From: Serinus canaria
Taxonomy: Eukaryota; Chordata; Aves; Passeriformes; Fringillidae
Length of the DNA: 64,000 bases
Reading direction: 5' to 3'
NCBI RefSeq assembly: GCF_022539315.1
Contig: NC_066314.1
Span: forward strand, 39,493,180-39,557,179
The notes below the pieces were generated by a model. That model saw nothing but the letters and a program-made list of their open reading frames with translations. It searched no databases and was not told where the DNA came from. This document shows positions 25,574 through 38,650 of this stretch, piece by piece. Both the position numbers and the translations under genes were made by a program. Numbering within the stretch: the first letter of the stretch is position 1; every line of letters starts with the position of its first letter.

Positions 25574-27673
25574 TAAACCTGCAGAGACCGTTCACAGAAA
25601 AGAAAAAGAAGAAAAAAAAGGGAGAAAGAGTTTTACAAGCAGTCTGGTAACCTGCCTGACAGATGATCAACTTTTAGATGAGTAAAAAGTAAACTGGACC
25701 TGAAATGTAAAGACAGGACTTTGGAGACACAGTTCATGTCTTTAAATAATGGTCCTGCCACGTTGTTCAGGACTGGCTCAAGTACAATCCTCAAGCTTGA
25801 ATATATTAAGCAATCAGTCCCAAGGACCTGTGTGACTAATATTTTCTCCTATAAAATTTAGGAACACAAACCTGATTTGTAATGAAATGTGATGAAGTGG
25901 GACTTTCTTGGAACTTCATTTTGTGCCTGGATAGATCAACAGTAGAGAGGAAATTAGATGTCTCTGATTAACAGGAAAATGAATTTGATGACCATAACCT
26001 CAAAAATCTCTGTCATATCTATTCTGTTAAAGGGATTTCCTACAAAATAAGTTTAAAAAAAATTAAAAAAAAAATCAAATTTGCTTTCTAAATACTAACT
26101 TTCAGATCAGAGGTAGAGGAAACACTGACTAGAAAAGATCAGACCAAATGATTACCAGAAGTATCTTGGGCCTTTGTCCATATTTATGACAGTTTTCCTC
26201 AGATTTCTGCTGATAAACCTAACAGACTATTTTTCTTTTTTTGAATAAATAACCTCTTGACCTGACAACTGTGTTTCTAATAATGTCCTTAAATTTAGTT
26301 TCTGCTAGATATGCAAATATAGTCACACTTTCAAAAGAGTTGAAAGCTATGTCTCAACATGGTGATTCTGACCTTTGATTTTTAGAAATGTTAATACTAC
26401 ACTATTTATTGAACTTTTTTGACTTTGAAACTGAGGAATCTAATGAGTGTTTTAAGTACTACTTCTTGCCTTTCAAAAGCAGGCTTGCTTTCCACCACTG
26501 GAACCTGAGTTTGTTTCTAGGCAAGGACACCTTTTTCTTATACTGAAAAGACAAAATCAACTGTACTGAAGTTGTAGGGAAGAGCTTTCATAAGGAAGGA
26601 AGGGAAATAGGCTGGAAAAATTAGGTCATGGAAGTAGTGGGAGCTTCTGGTATAGGGTAGTTACCAGAAGGGTTGCACTTCATCTCACCTAAGTTCAGCT
26701 GAATAGTACTTTTAGAGTGTTTCAGGATTCCAAAAGTAAAAGCAAAGTGTAATTACTTTTCATTCAGTTCAATCTTCAGAGAAATAAAGACCAGAGTAAA
26801 TGTCAGATAAGAATCTTCCATCTTACCAATTTCTCTGACTTGTACTAAAATAAATGTTAGTTTAATGAATTTATTTTGAGCATTACTTGCTTCTATATAA
26901 AGACACTCTTTACAGCAGTTTTCAGTAGGTGTCCTGTCTGACATTTCTGTATAGTGTCTCCCAGGAATAATAAAATCTCTTCCATGCCTGTAGGCTCCAT
27001 TATCTACCTTACTTTCCCCCTCACTTGGAATAACTACCTTGGGTGACTCACGAGGTCTTAATAATACTGAAAGTTAAGAGAGCCTGTATTAAAATGTAGT
27101 GACCCTCAACTTCTCTGCTTGGCCAAGTGACAGCAATAATAATCAGTTACATGGAAAGCACTGTTACTGATTTTCATCTCCTGCTAGCTCAAATTTGGTG
27201 TCAGAAGGGCTGAAAAATTAGGGCCAAACCCAAACCTTGGCTCAGGTCCTCTCCTGACATGACGCTTCACTTGAGGTTAAAGAATAGTCCTGTTCAAACC
27301 AGAGCCAAATTCAGCTGGCCTTTACAGCAAATCCTGAGCAGATTCCAAGGGCATTGGCAGGGGAAAACACCTGACTGTTGGAGAATTGCACCAGAGCAGG
27401 TGTTGGGTGGCAACACACCTAGAAAACAAATATCCCATTGACATGGTAGGTGCCTCCAGCAGGCAGCAGCAGTGAGGGGTGGCTGTGGCTTACTGGAGTG
27501 CAGTGTAATGGCATGGATGCACCCCACTGGGAGCCACCAACACAGACCTCTGCATTCCCAAGTCTGGGAAACTATTTATGTCAGATCTCCTTGAAATAGG
27601 GGGGAGGATCAATTTCCTGTCTCCTTAAAATATCTTGTGCATCAGAGAGAACAGAAGTGCTAGCTTCAGATAG
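25574..27673. other. Noncoding sequence with an unassigned GC-richer block
   Basis: No gene is recognised. The block at about 27230-27560, just before the solo LTR, is GC-richer and may be an old repeat, but no family signature was identified. The overlapping frames at 27259-27527 on both strands appear to be compositional. Confidence 0.45.
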
Positions 27674-28159
27674 TGCCCTTGTTTTGCCTGGGATAAAGCT
27701 AATTCTCTTCCTAGTACCTAATATTTTCTTCCTACTTCCTTGTACCTGGTACAGTGTTGTGTTTTGAAATTAGTCAAGAATCATGTTGATAACACAGTGA
27801 TGCTTTTGTTGTTGCTAAGTAGTGCCTACTCTAGGTCAAGAACTTTTCAGTTTCTCATGTTTTGCCAGTGAGAAGGTGCACAAGAAACTGAGAGGGAGCA
27901 TGGCCAGGACAGCTGACCTGAGCTGAACAAAGGGATTTTCCAGACCAAAAATCACCACTCTCATTATATAAATTGGAGAAGCTGTTTGGCAAGGGCCAGT
28001 TGGCTGAGTTAGTGGGTGGTAAGCTGTTGTACTGTGCATCACCAGTCTCTCTCCCTCTCTCTCCCATTATTAAAATATTTTGGAGTTTTTTCAATTATTA
28101 AACTCATCTTAATTCCACACAAATGTTGCTTAGTTGCCAGCTGGGGTTGAACAACAACA
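27674..28159 (+). mobile_element. Solo LTR of an ERVL-like endogenous retrovirus
   Basis: An endogenous retrovirus long terminal repeat in sense orientation, with no internal genes beside it. It starts with 'gttttgcctgggataaagct' and carries 'tgttgataacacagtgatgc' and 'aggtcaagaacttttcagt' (U3). A TATAAA box lies at 27967-27972, a pyrimidine-rich stretch (28044-28066) follows, and an ATTAAA polyadenylation signal lies at 28097-28102. It ends in 'gccagctggggttgaacaac' and CA. The order and spacing match the LTR at 43565-44155. About 100 bases near the end, including the usual C-rich stretch, are missing, and a short duplicated patch lies near the start. No clear target duplication is visible, so it is old. 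Confidence 0.86.
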
Positions 28160-28230
28160 GGTGGAGGCAGATACAGTGAAGTTATCTTTGCCAGCAGATT
28201 AATAATTTCCCTGATGACGTTAAGAAAACT

Positions 28231-28256
28231 CAATCCAATATGCATATATTGGATTG
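28231..28256. repeat. Perfect inverted repeat, 11-base arms
   Basis: Arms CAATCCAATAT and ATATTGGATTG are perfect reverse complements separated by GCAT. The arms contain AATCC/GGATT, close to the K50 homeodomain (OTX/PITX/GSC) core TAATCC, so it could be a dimer-type binding site. It could also be a chance hairpin. Confidence 0.9.
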
Positions 28257-29223
28257 CTTTTGGTTTGTAATTAAAACAATGCCTTTTTGATTGCCACTTT
28301 TCTCTGAGATGATAAGCATTTTATTCCAATTCATCGCAGGTTTAAGACTGTGGAGACTCCTTAAATTAGAAGCATTTGTTTTCAGTGAAAATTAACTGCA
28401 TTTTAAAATAGCTTGATATCGTGGAAATTAGGTTTCTGAGATAAGAAAAAAATGGGTATATGCAAAGGACATTTTTCTCAGGCAGATCATTAGTATAGAA
28501 CTGTTCTGCAAGTTACAATATATGGTAATAACCAGTCTCCAGAGGTTTACCTTATTTAAATTGGTCACCTACTAAAGGGCCCGGGCTGGATTTGTGGAGC
28601 ATATTAGGTGAATAACACAGTATTGCTTTATGGCAAATGCATTTTTAGCTGCTATAGGGTATATACATATAATTCTTTGGTGCTGACTTATGGGCTTGAC
28701 AACACACATCAAGCTGTTTAAATCATTAGAGTGTTATTTTTCTTCCCCGGAGGAATCATAATGGGAAGCCTTGCTAACCTGTCAGCTCAGCTTTGCCCTC
28801 CTTTCCCCCTTTGTTGTATGAAACCTTAAATATGTAGGTGGGATTCCTGGAGCTTGGCTGGTTTCAGAGCAGCCTGGGGACTGATTTGGTTGAGCTGCCC
28901 AAAGCCTGTAAATTCTGGACGATTGGATGGAAACAGGAGGCCGAGTTCAAGGGTAGAAAGCTGGGTGAAATAGTCTGATGATTTGTGTATCCAAGGCTTT
29001 CAGGTGGAATGTTTTCCCCGTCAGTCATAAAAAAGTAAGGGGAGGTGTGATGTCTCAATGTTACATCTGTTTAAAAAAAATAAAAAATGGGGAAGAAAAG
29101 GCTAACTCTGGGTTGGGAGGATAATTTAGACTGAATTGTGCATTGTTGCAGTGGAGGCTGAGTTTTGGGATCTTGCCAGAGGAGGGGGGATTTTTTGCAT
29201 CACCATAATGCTATTCATAACTG

Positions 29224-29244
29224 TAAGGATAAGCCTTATCCTTA
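29224..29244. repeat. Perfect inverted repeat, 10-base arms
   Basis: TAAGGATAAG and CTTATCCTTA pair perfectly around a single C. The repeated GATAA/TTATC halves resemble GATA-factor sites in opposed orientation. It lies about 1 kb from the palindrome at 28231. Confidence 0.9.
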
Positions 29245-29260
29245 TGTTAAGACTGGGAAG

Positions 29261-32200
29261 GCTGAATAAAACTGTGGAAAGTATTGGTGTTGGAAGGCAG
29301 TGAGATAAAAAAGGAAAATCCAGACTTGCATAAAATGAAGTAAGATTCAGGGCTTTCCTGGAAAATAGAAATACCCCTAAACATACAGATTCAGAGGTAT
29401 TGGAACAAGAAACCCTTGTGACTACAAATATGTTCCAAAATCCACCAACCTATTACTTCTCCTGTAAAAATACTGGATATTGTTCTTTATATAAATTATG
29501 CATTTGAGTCTGTTGAGAAATTTCATGTGAGGAGATGACACTGGAAACTTTTATTTTATCTGCATTTTCAGTCTGTAATTCATGTTCGAATATAAAAGAA
29601 CTTCAATCAAAGGGTCATCAGATGACAAAAGGCACAGAAAAGACAACTGCTCTCCGGTGGCATCTCTTTAATCTCATTCAATACAGACTGTTTTTCACTC
29701 TGTCTGGAATACATTAAAATAGAAAGAAAGCTCTAAACCCTTTAAAAAATTTATTATTTTTAAAGTTTGTCTTGTTCCTCAGGGTTTAAATTAGAGAGTT
29801 ATGATATTTTCTCTTGACATCATTAAAACAAATAATATGGATATTTTCTGCTTGTTTCTTTGATTTTCCTTTAGGCTACTGAGCACAGTATTCTAAATAC
29901 TTTCTAAATTGCTTTTCCCTTTTGTGTTTTCTTTTTACTTTTTCCCCTTGCTTTTCTTTGTGTGTGCTGCTCTGTAACTTTTGCTAAATATTAATAGATT
30001 ATAAAAGATTCATGAGAGACAGAGTTAAATGTAATTTTTTTTCCAAGTTCTTCCAAGGAGGGGCAAAATAATAAAATTCAGTGACTCCAGATGTCTCTCA
30101 TTTTTCAGATGTAAGAAGTCTTCATTTCCTCATGCAACAGGCTTGCACTAGCATTCTGCAGAGGGCAGAGAGACCTTCTGTTGCTTGAAAGGCCTGATTT
30201 GACTGATGAATGAAACTGTGTGCTGCAGTTGTTGTCCAGGCTTATACATGTGATGGGTAGCCCAGTCATCTTTAAATGCTGAAGACAAAAGACATGGTGA
30301 ACTTTCCTCAACACTTCAAATTTCAGTTTCACAAACCCCATTTATAAATTTAGCATCCTGTGTTGCTGAAGAGTCATGAAATTTTGCGACTTTATGTGGA
30401 TGATTTTGAAGTTTGTTATCAAGAGCATTTTTAAATGAATTTAAAATGGGCTTAGATCTCAGGGAAAGTTGAATCAACTTTTTGCAATATTACTTGAGGA
30501 CTTTAAATAGAATCTTGATTTCAAACGAGCTAAAAAGATGTTATCAAAAGGTCCCATTTTTCCTGAGCACGGAAGCCTTTAAAATATTTAGTAAGCAATG
30601 TAATTTTCAAACCCCTTGAAATTAGCACAAGAACTGCTCTTAAAGACTATTTCATTACATAATTTTATTTTTTCTTATTTAATCAACAATAAATACACAA
30701 CTGAGATTACTTCTCCCAGGCTTTCCCTCAGTTTTTGTGTGCAGACACTGATTTTTACTCTCTAATTTCATACATGCAAATCCATGCTCAAACAGATCAA
30801 GTCTGATAAAACTTGTTTAAATTAAATCAGTCCCTTTCATATTTATTTCTACCAATACTCAAGCTAGATACTTTCAAGTTCTGGAACATAGAATTTCACT
30901 TTTCTTACCAAGCATGTCCAATTTATCATTTGTGCATATTTCTGCAATTATGGGAACCAACAAGAATTTTAAATATACTGTATACTTTTCTGCCAAATTT
31001 TGTTGGCTCTGGTTCTTTGTATGAGCTTGGGATAAAAATTAATATTTGGGGATTTAACCAATATAGGGATTTCCCAATATTGCAGCTTTTTGATGAATAC
31101 TCCATAGCCATTAGTTCTGCTGTAGAGTAAGAAAAATTACTTATTACTTACAAGTTAGATGCCAAGAGGTTGTTACTGCTATAGTCTCTGTGACAGTATA
31201 TGCTGTCTGTATACTGAATTGTCACTAACATTTCCAGGGTGTTTCACTTACCTTTTGCTGTCAAAGGTGTTCATTGAAATCAATGCTTCCATATCCATTT
31301 GTACAGGCAGGGCAATTGTGCTAATTAATGACACATTTCCTGTAATGATTCTTTTGTAACTGTGTAGCTGGAGAGTCTCAGTAATGAAAGAAGTGAGAGA
31401 TCCATGGGAAAACAGAGAAAATTATGTTTGCCATCACTGCAGACCTTGAAGGATGATCTTTGTGGGGTTGCCTCAAGCAGACAAGTGTAACACCCTCCTA
31501 AGGGCTTGGCTGCTGATGCTCAAGACCAGTTTTGCTCCCACATAACTTCTCTGGCCTGATAGATCCATCTTTTCTGGACAGACTCCCTGACTTCACCTGG
31601 GACCTCCATCATTGCTTCAGACCTCTCTGACTGTCTGGGCTGTGGCCAGCTCTGGTCGTCACCACCAGATCTTCTCTGCCCTCCTTGGCTTGAAAACTAC
31701 CAGGTCCTCCTATAGAAATTTTGTAATTATTAGAAAAATTTTCTAATTGTTATGCAATCTGAAGGTGTGTCAGGACTCTAGTTTGTACCTGGATTTATGA
31801 GAATATGGTAGTAGACAGACAATATTAGAAAGTTTTGGAATAAGATAATGAAACTGGCCCTTAATCTTCTTCAGGGTATTATACCCAAACCAGAGTCCAT
31901 ACTGCCTACATTCTCCACTGATTTGTTACATTAAATTGTGACATCCTAGGCTGCTCAGAGTTGAGGTACTTTAAGTATTATTCTTGATAATACAGTAAGA
32001 ACATGTTCTGTCAGTGGCTGTAGCCTGGTACCTCAAAAAAAGCATTCCTGGGAGGGCCTCACACAATTGCCATGTAAAATTGTAGGCAGGATGGCTGCAT
32101 TATCCACCAATTTGTCACATTTAAATTGCAAAGTTAAGACAAGTCCTAGCCCTGAGGCCTTGTATAACTCTTACAGAGCCTGTGGCCTGTTCTCAGCAAT

Positions 32201-35200
32201 GACAATAATGCATTTACTGGGTAACAGCAGTGTATAGCCTTAAATCTAAGGCAAAAATTTGCATTAAAATCCAAGTACTTAAGGAAAGCAGATGTCTATA
32301 CAGGGAAGCCTCTTTTATTCAGGTTTACTCTTATCACATGCTTTGCTGCTCAAAAGGAAAACTGCTGTTGGTACAAGACAGCTAGATAATTTCTTTCTGA
32401 CCACTCTGATTCTTCTAGAAGCTTGTGGAGATCCAGGCTATTTGCTACCTACCTGAGTAAGGTTGAAGGAAGATGCAAAAATGATTTATGAGCTGTTTTT
32501 TCAGATCAGCTGATTCCTCTGTCCACTAGCATGAATGATGATTGTCTCCGTGAGAAGGTAGAACTCCAGTGCTGAAAAGGAGCTATGGCAATGACAGTTT
32601 TTTCTTCCATTTTCTTCAGAATATGAGATAGCAATAGGATGTGATAAATGTTTATTCTCTATGAAAGGCAGAAAAAAGAGCCTTTTGTTTATCCACTTCT
32701 GACTGTCATTTTCATATTCTTGGTTTCCCTTTTCAGAACACAGCTGGGCTCGGGTTAGAAAGGAGGAGAAAAGGAAGAAAAACCACTGCAGGAAGAATCC
32801 TTTCAAGATGGTCCTTTTCACTATTGCACTTACTTTTTGTGAAATACCACTTGATTTGTTTTGAAAAATGAATGCTAGAAACCAGAAGCTCAATTCATAA
32901 ATGTCATAAATATTTCAGCAAATGCTTCCATCTTGGTAATACTGGAATGTTTCTGAGATATTTTATAAGTCAAAAGACAAAAAAAACAAAACTACCAACA
33001 AAACCTCCCAGTGTTATGATATTTTTACTGTCTACACTTGCCAATAGTGTTTGTCTTTAATCCTGTTCCATTTCAGTCCAAACTCGAAAAAAAACAAGCA
33101 GTGGTCATTGCTTGGATGGTTGGGCTGTGGAGATAGGAATATTCCTGAAATTCACAGGCTGTCAGTGGGCAATTCTGAAGCCTTTACTGCATCATTAGAA
33201 CTCCCCATATGTTGATATGTCTGGAATTTGGACCATTAATCACTGGAGCTGCTGATAGCATTTCACCTTGGAACTATTCTGACACATATGCCTTTTGCAA
33301 TAAACAACATTTGGAATTAGCTTCTTGACTTGTACTGCCGCCTTTCCAGAGTGCACATGTCAATTTTTTAGCAATTGTACCTACAAGGTTACAAAACCAG
33401 AGGAGAAGCAGTGTCATCACTTCAGCTAACACATAAGAATATGCAACTGAAATAATTTAGCTTCCCTTCTAACTGTGCCAGTGCTGTTCAGTTGTGGTGG
33501 AATAACCATTTGTAGCACCAGAATCCTCATAAATGGTAATCAGATGTTTAAAGAGGCTCAGAGAAGAAATATATCATGGAGAAGGGGAGAATGGGGAAAG
33601 TGAGGAAGTCTAGCAGCTGTGATTAAAGTATAATCTTGACTTCTGGTGGGCAAGATATCTATCACATTCAGATTGCCAAGCCTGTCTGGCAGAACTGATG
33701 GTGGAACTGTTGCAGGAGCTATGGTAATGGTAAGATGCTATCTGGAAATCATGGCATCAATGGGAAAAACTTCATGTTCTTACTGTTTCAGGAATCTCAC
33801 AGATGCAGATGCAAAGTCAAAGTAAATTAAGCTCAAGATGTGAAAACCTAGTCCATGGTGCTTCCATACAAAGAAGTCATTTATTCTTTAAAAGTCCAGT
33901 TGAATGTTACTCCGTTTTGCAAATGATGGTTTTAGTAGAGCTAATGTGCAAGAGAGGGGATGGGCATGATCTTCTTGTTAGCCAAAGAACATCAGTCAGG
34001 GATGCCAGGAATACATAAACTAAGGCAGAATAAATGAAGAAAAAGGATGGGTAAACAAGGAAGAGAAATTAATAAGAAAGTATATTTCTGTTTTCACTCA
34101 TTGCTGTTTTATATCCTTCCTTTGGTAACTTTTTAAATTTTTGTAGGTCTTTTCTCTCTGTTTCTGTGGCTTCCTCTTTCTCATTATGTTCATAAAATGC
34201 ATGTTGGATAGACTATTTAAAGCAAAATAAATGAAACCCAAATGTCACTTATTCTGGAAATATTAAAGACTTCCTTTTGACTCCAAGCTAATTCCTCCTT
34301 GTTTTGTTCACTAAATGTGGACAGAAAAGAAATAATCTTGAGGCAAATGGAATATTTCAACAAGCAAATATATAACTATTGAAAATTTCAAAATATATAT
34401 TGCTTAGTTTGCAGTGAGTAGTGATGAACCAAAGCTCTTCAAATTAATATCCTTCATAGCAATCAGAGTAGAATCAGAGTTTAGTGAGCTCTAAGAAATT
34501 GTCCACCATCTGTCCTGTCAGGAATAGTTTCTGGAGATATCAACCTGGGAAACACAGAAAGAAGAAATAGAAGGATTGACTGCACCAAAACAGTTCCCCA
34601 CTGAATGCTATCTTTCTCTTCCCCTTCTCTCCTTCATTCTTCATTTCTTCTCAGTGAAACTGCTGTTGATGTTACTCATATCAGAAACAATTAAAATTAC
34701 ATGCTTTATTTAAATCATGGTTCTAGTTTGTAGTAGAGTTTCAGCTGTTAGGTTTCCAAATGAAGTGAGATTAAAACATTTTATCTCTTTGCAATTAGAT
34801 GAAAAGTCTTCCTTTGGAAGCCTGTGATTTCTGAAAGTACTTAGACCTAAAACGCCCTGTGTCAAATTCAATATGTATTAGATTTAATGCACATCAAGCC
34901 TGACATCCCAAAATCAAACAAAGGAGAATATATTCAGGTCTGTAGTGTGCTGAAACCTCAGTTACCAGGGTTAATGATATTGACTGCTTAGTCCCAAATG
35001 GTCACACATCTCTAAAACTCCAATGGTGGTCAGGGTATGAAGGGATTTATTGCTGTTGCAAGGGGTGTTTTAAAATCCATTCCTCTAAAAACAAAACCCC
35101 CCTCCATCCTTCATTTTCAGGCACAATTTCTGCTGGCACAGAAAGGTTTCTCCAAGCATAAGTCCATCATGCAAGCATTTATATATTGACCTTTATAGAT

Positions 35201-37461
35201 TAACCTCATAAACCATTGGGACCTGATCTGTTTTGGTGATCTTGCCCCAGATGCTATTGATAGAGCTGTGGGTTGGAGATGAAACTGCTGATACAACAGG
35301 ATTCCTGTTCCTCATCCTCCTGTAGGGGCTTGGCAGGGGTATGTGGGACTTTACCTGTGCTCCTCAGTAAAAGAGAGATACCTTCTAGAGGCTGCTCACA
35401 CTGTTGAGGTGACTGCTTCTCTTCTGCAGAAAAAGCAGTTTAGTGAATGGAAGCCTTCTGGCCACCTTGTCTTATGCATGGATTTCATAATACATGTCAC
35501 AACTTTAAGAATACCATCTGAGTATTTCAAAAAGTGATATGCAAAGTGTACAGAAATATGTAAAGATACTGAACTTGGCATGAGATTTTGCTGAAATACT
35601 TCAGCTGAAAGTAGACTTTGCAATGTAACAGATGTGCTATATATGCTTTTTCAGCTAAATAGGGAAGACACTGGCTTTACTTAATGAAATGTGCTAGGAA
35701 ATCCAGGATTTCAATCTCCCAGTCACATAGATAAGTGGAAAGTTTTAAGTAAGACAAATAAAATGAAACCTTTTCATTCCATTCTGCATACCACTTTAAA
35801 GTACGGTAGCTTCTAATAATAAGTTCATAAAAAAAATTGGCTGTCTTCATGCAGTTCAAACATATCATTACTAGAGAGTTATAAACCTGCAGATAGTGGA
35901 GGTTCCTTTTATGAAACCATCTTTCATCTAAAATGGTTATGAACTGATCAATACATTTGTTATGAATAATCTCTTTTGGATCTTGGGAAAATGTGACTTA
36001 GCAGTTTTGACAGAAATGGAGCCAAGTGGTGCTTTATAGATTTGAACAATCTTGTAGCTGGTTCAATGAAGTGAAGTCTGTAATTGACCTGTTGAGTAGT
36101 GAGAGGAATAACAGAAAAAATAAAGAAAAGGTAATGTTATAGTGTAGGTTGGAATTTTAGCTGATTTTTTTATTGTGTGTATTTCTAGTATAAAAACATA
36201 TGGTGGTAGCTTTTCTTATGAAAAAGCTACAATGAAGTTACAACAAACTTATTGTCATCCATTTTGTGCAAAAACTACTGTATATTAGATTTGTTCAATG
36301 TTTGACCTTAAAAAGCATGTTGCTTCCCAAATACCTATAAGGTGACTGAAGAAAATGCAGCTTTTTTAAAAAATAGGAATTCTGTGCCTCATCTGGTACA
36401 GCACTGAGCACCTGCATCCCTCACTGAAGTCAGAAGGAGCCAAAGATTAAAATGTTTAATAATATCAATTAATGACTTACACACCATTGTCAGAGTGAGC
36501 CTTGAATGTAGAGCTCTCCTACTATTATAGATAATCTATTTTTATTTATTATAGAATAATGGACTATTATTATTTCAAGTTTCTTTGTTTAGTAGGAGCT
36601 GCTGTTCTAACTGAGCTCCTCTTTGTTGTCACCCTGTGTGGAGGGAGTATTGAGTATGCAAGACAAAAATTCAAAAGAGCAAGATATTCAAGGAAGGAAA
36701 TGAACTCTATAGAACAAGACACAAAGGGAACAAGCATGCAGCTTTGGTGTTTTGGCACAGATGAGAGAGAGAGAAACAGTATCTAAAAATCCCACATGAT
36801 AATAGTCAATAAAATAGATCTCTTGTTTTGCCTGTTCTGGTTTGAAACCGTGTTATTCCCTATCTGCTGCTATTTTCTACAACCTTCATTGATAAAGCAT
36901 CACATATTTTTGTGAAAGTCTCTCGACTTATTCTATTGGCACTTTTTTAGAGCTGCACAAGTAATTATGTTTTGGGCAAAAGGGGTGAATCTGCTCCTCA
37001 GAGCTTTGAACACAGGATGTTGGAATATGAGACTCAAATCCTTCTTGCAAGTGCTCCTGAAATTATTTCTGCAGGTTGGGACTGTTCTAGAAAAAAAAAA
37101 AAAGACCTGAGAATAGCTAATAATATGAGCTGAAGAAAACCTGCATTTTAGGTATCACCTCCAAGGGATACTTGCAGACATCAGTCTGCTGTCAGCAGCC
37201 AGCACTCAGCAGATATTTTCATATAAATATCTTGTATTTCACTTGGGTGGATTAACTAGAGTATTCTTGAAGGCATATAACCATCTCTGCTGATTTGGTA
37301 AAGGATTCATTATTTCTTTCAACAGTTGCTGCCTGTATCATCATTTCTGTGTGGTTTATTCCAGAAGTCTGTCCCAGTGATGCCTTGAATCCCCATACTA
37401 ACAGACACTGTGCATGCCAGGAATGATCCTATGTCACATCCTTTGAGAGTGAAAGAACGTA
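29261..37461. other. Noncoding sequence, no recognised features
   Basis: More than eight kilobases of mostly AT-rich DNA with no recognisable gene or repeat family. A GC-richer patch at about 31440-31710 reads like an old repeat but matches no family I can name. Frames at 30813-31130 (+) and 32501-32893 (-, 130 codons) have no domain and hydrophobic or basic chance composition. An A13 run lies at about 37092-37104. Confidence 0.5.
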
Positions 37462-37684
37462 TTAACTCTTGGATTTATTGTTATTAGCATATGTCTTTTG
37501 TGCTTCTGGCAGCAGACCAATAGGAGCAAGCCCTGTCAAATAAGCAGTGGGAATTACTGCACCTGACCCTCCTGTGTCACAGACTGGAAGTTGCAAGGAA
37601 GCTGCAGGCGACTTAAGAACCTCTGTAGTTTCTGACATAAGTGGTGGGGAAAATGCATCTGCTGAAAATGAGATGGCTCTCAAA
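37462..37684 (-). other. Protein-like open frame behind an acceptor-like site, unrecognised
   Basis: On the minus strand a TTTTAG acceptor-like sequence (+ coordinates 37685-37690) is followed by an open frame to a TAA at 37462-37464. The frame, from TTG at 37683, reads LRAISFSADAFSPPLMSETT and continues with Ser/Ala/Pro/Leu-rich sequence to NNNKSKS at its end. The composition is unlike the Lys/Ile/Phe-rich chance frames elsewhere in the window. This could be a terminal coding exon, an exon-derived pseudogene fragment, or chance: an opposing frame (37547-37771) is also open. The upstream polypyrimidine tract is weak. I do not recognise the protein. Confidence 0.2.
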
Positions 37685-37839
37685 CTAAAATATGTAACAT
37701 TTTTAAAGAAGTATAAGTTTATTCAATATGGAAAATCTGAACAAAAAAAAATTGGAAATGTGGGAATGTGATTGGGAGCAAGATTAGAAAACGGAAGTTA
37801 TATTCACATCCCAACATAAGTTTTAACAACCTGGAAATT

Positions 37840-38650
37840 ATAGGGTTAAATGCAGTTGCTGCTTCCAGGATGGAATGCAGCTGGCATGCAGGAAATGCAT
37901 TCCATGACAATTCACCACACACAGAGCCTGCAACCTTAAGCAGGTGCTAAGAGGGATGAAATGGAGGGTGGAGCAAAGTGGAGACACTTTGGCCAGGCTC
38001 TGTTGAAACCCTTGCAGGGATGGGAACTCAGTGGTGCCATGCAGCCAAAAAACTGCACAGCAGCTGCCACCCATGGGAGAGAGGAGATGTTTTGCTGTTA
38101 AACCAGCCCCTGAGGAGAAATTTCTCTCCTTGGGTGAACTTGGTCCTTTATAAATAGAATTGCAATAGCAACACACATCCAGCCAAAATTACCCATCTCC
38201 CAGGTATGACCACCCCACTGTGCATGCACCCTACATTTTATTGGCTATGCTTTTGAGAGTGAAGCAAAAGAATTTTATACCAATCAATAATAAAAGTATG
38301 TGTGATCAGAGCTGCTAATCTCCATCTAAATGGAAAGACATAGTGTAAAAGTGAGTTAGGGATAGGGAGAAATTAGGGAGGACTCCATTGTAACTTTGGG
38401 GATCAGCTGTTTGGTCAAACTTGTCTTCTTCTTCCTATTGGGTAAGAACCATATTCTATAGGTGTTAAATTATTATCCTGATCTAGATTTCTGTAATGAT
38501 TTGTTGAGTTTGTTGCTTTAAATTGTCTTTGCAGTCGTATTACTGTCAATCTTTAAACCTTAACCTGTCACAATTTACTATTATTGGTGTGTTAATTAAT
38601 AAAGTGTGTAATTTTGTGAAGTGTTTAGTGTGAGTCCTTCCAGGGCACCA
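37840..38650 (+). repeat. GC-richer block, possible degraded LTR (unidentified)
   Basis: This block is distinctly GC-richer at its start and carries LTR-like signals in one order: a TATAAA at 38149-38154, an AATAAA at 38289-38294 and a second AATAAA at 38598-38603, followed by a GT-rich stretch and 'gtgagtccttccag'. That order suits U3, R and U5 on the plus strand. Paired TG/CA ends and a target duplication are not evident, and it does not resemble the three ERVL-like LTRs. It could instead be a degraded transcript-derived sequence. Confidence 0.33.

Larger units (their letters stand above)
28160..29260. other. Candidate conserved noncoding segment with palindromes
   Basis: Directly after the LTR comes repeat-free unique sequence. 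It has many homeodomain-like TAAT/ATTA cores, a GGGCCCGGGC island at about 28577-28588, and two near-perfect inverted repeats (28231-28256 and 29224-29244). No open frame is convincing. The mix of AT-rich motifs with moderately GC-rich patches resembles developmental enhancers found in vertebrate gene deserts. Conservation itself cannot be seen from one sequence. Confidence 0.3.

Noticed and set aside
32501..32893. 130-codon minus-strand frame as a gene
   Set aside because: Composition is typical of translated AT-rich noncoding DNA and no motif is visible.
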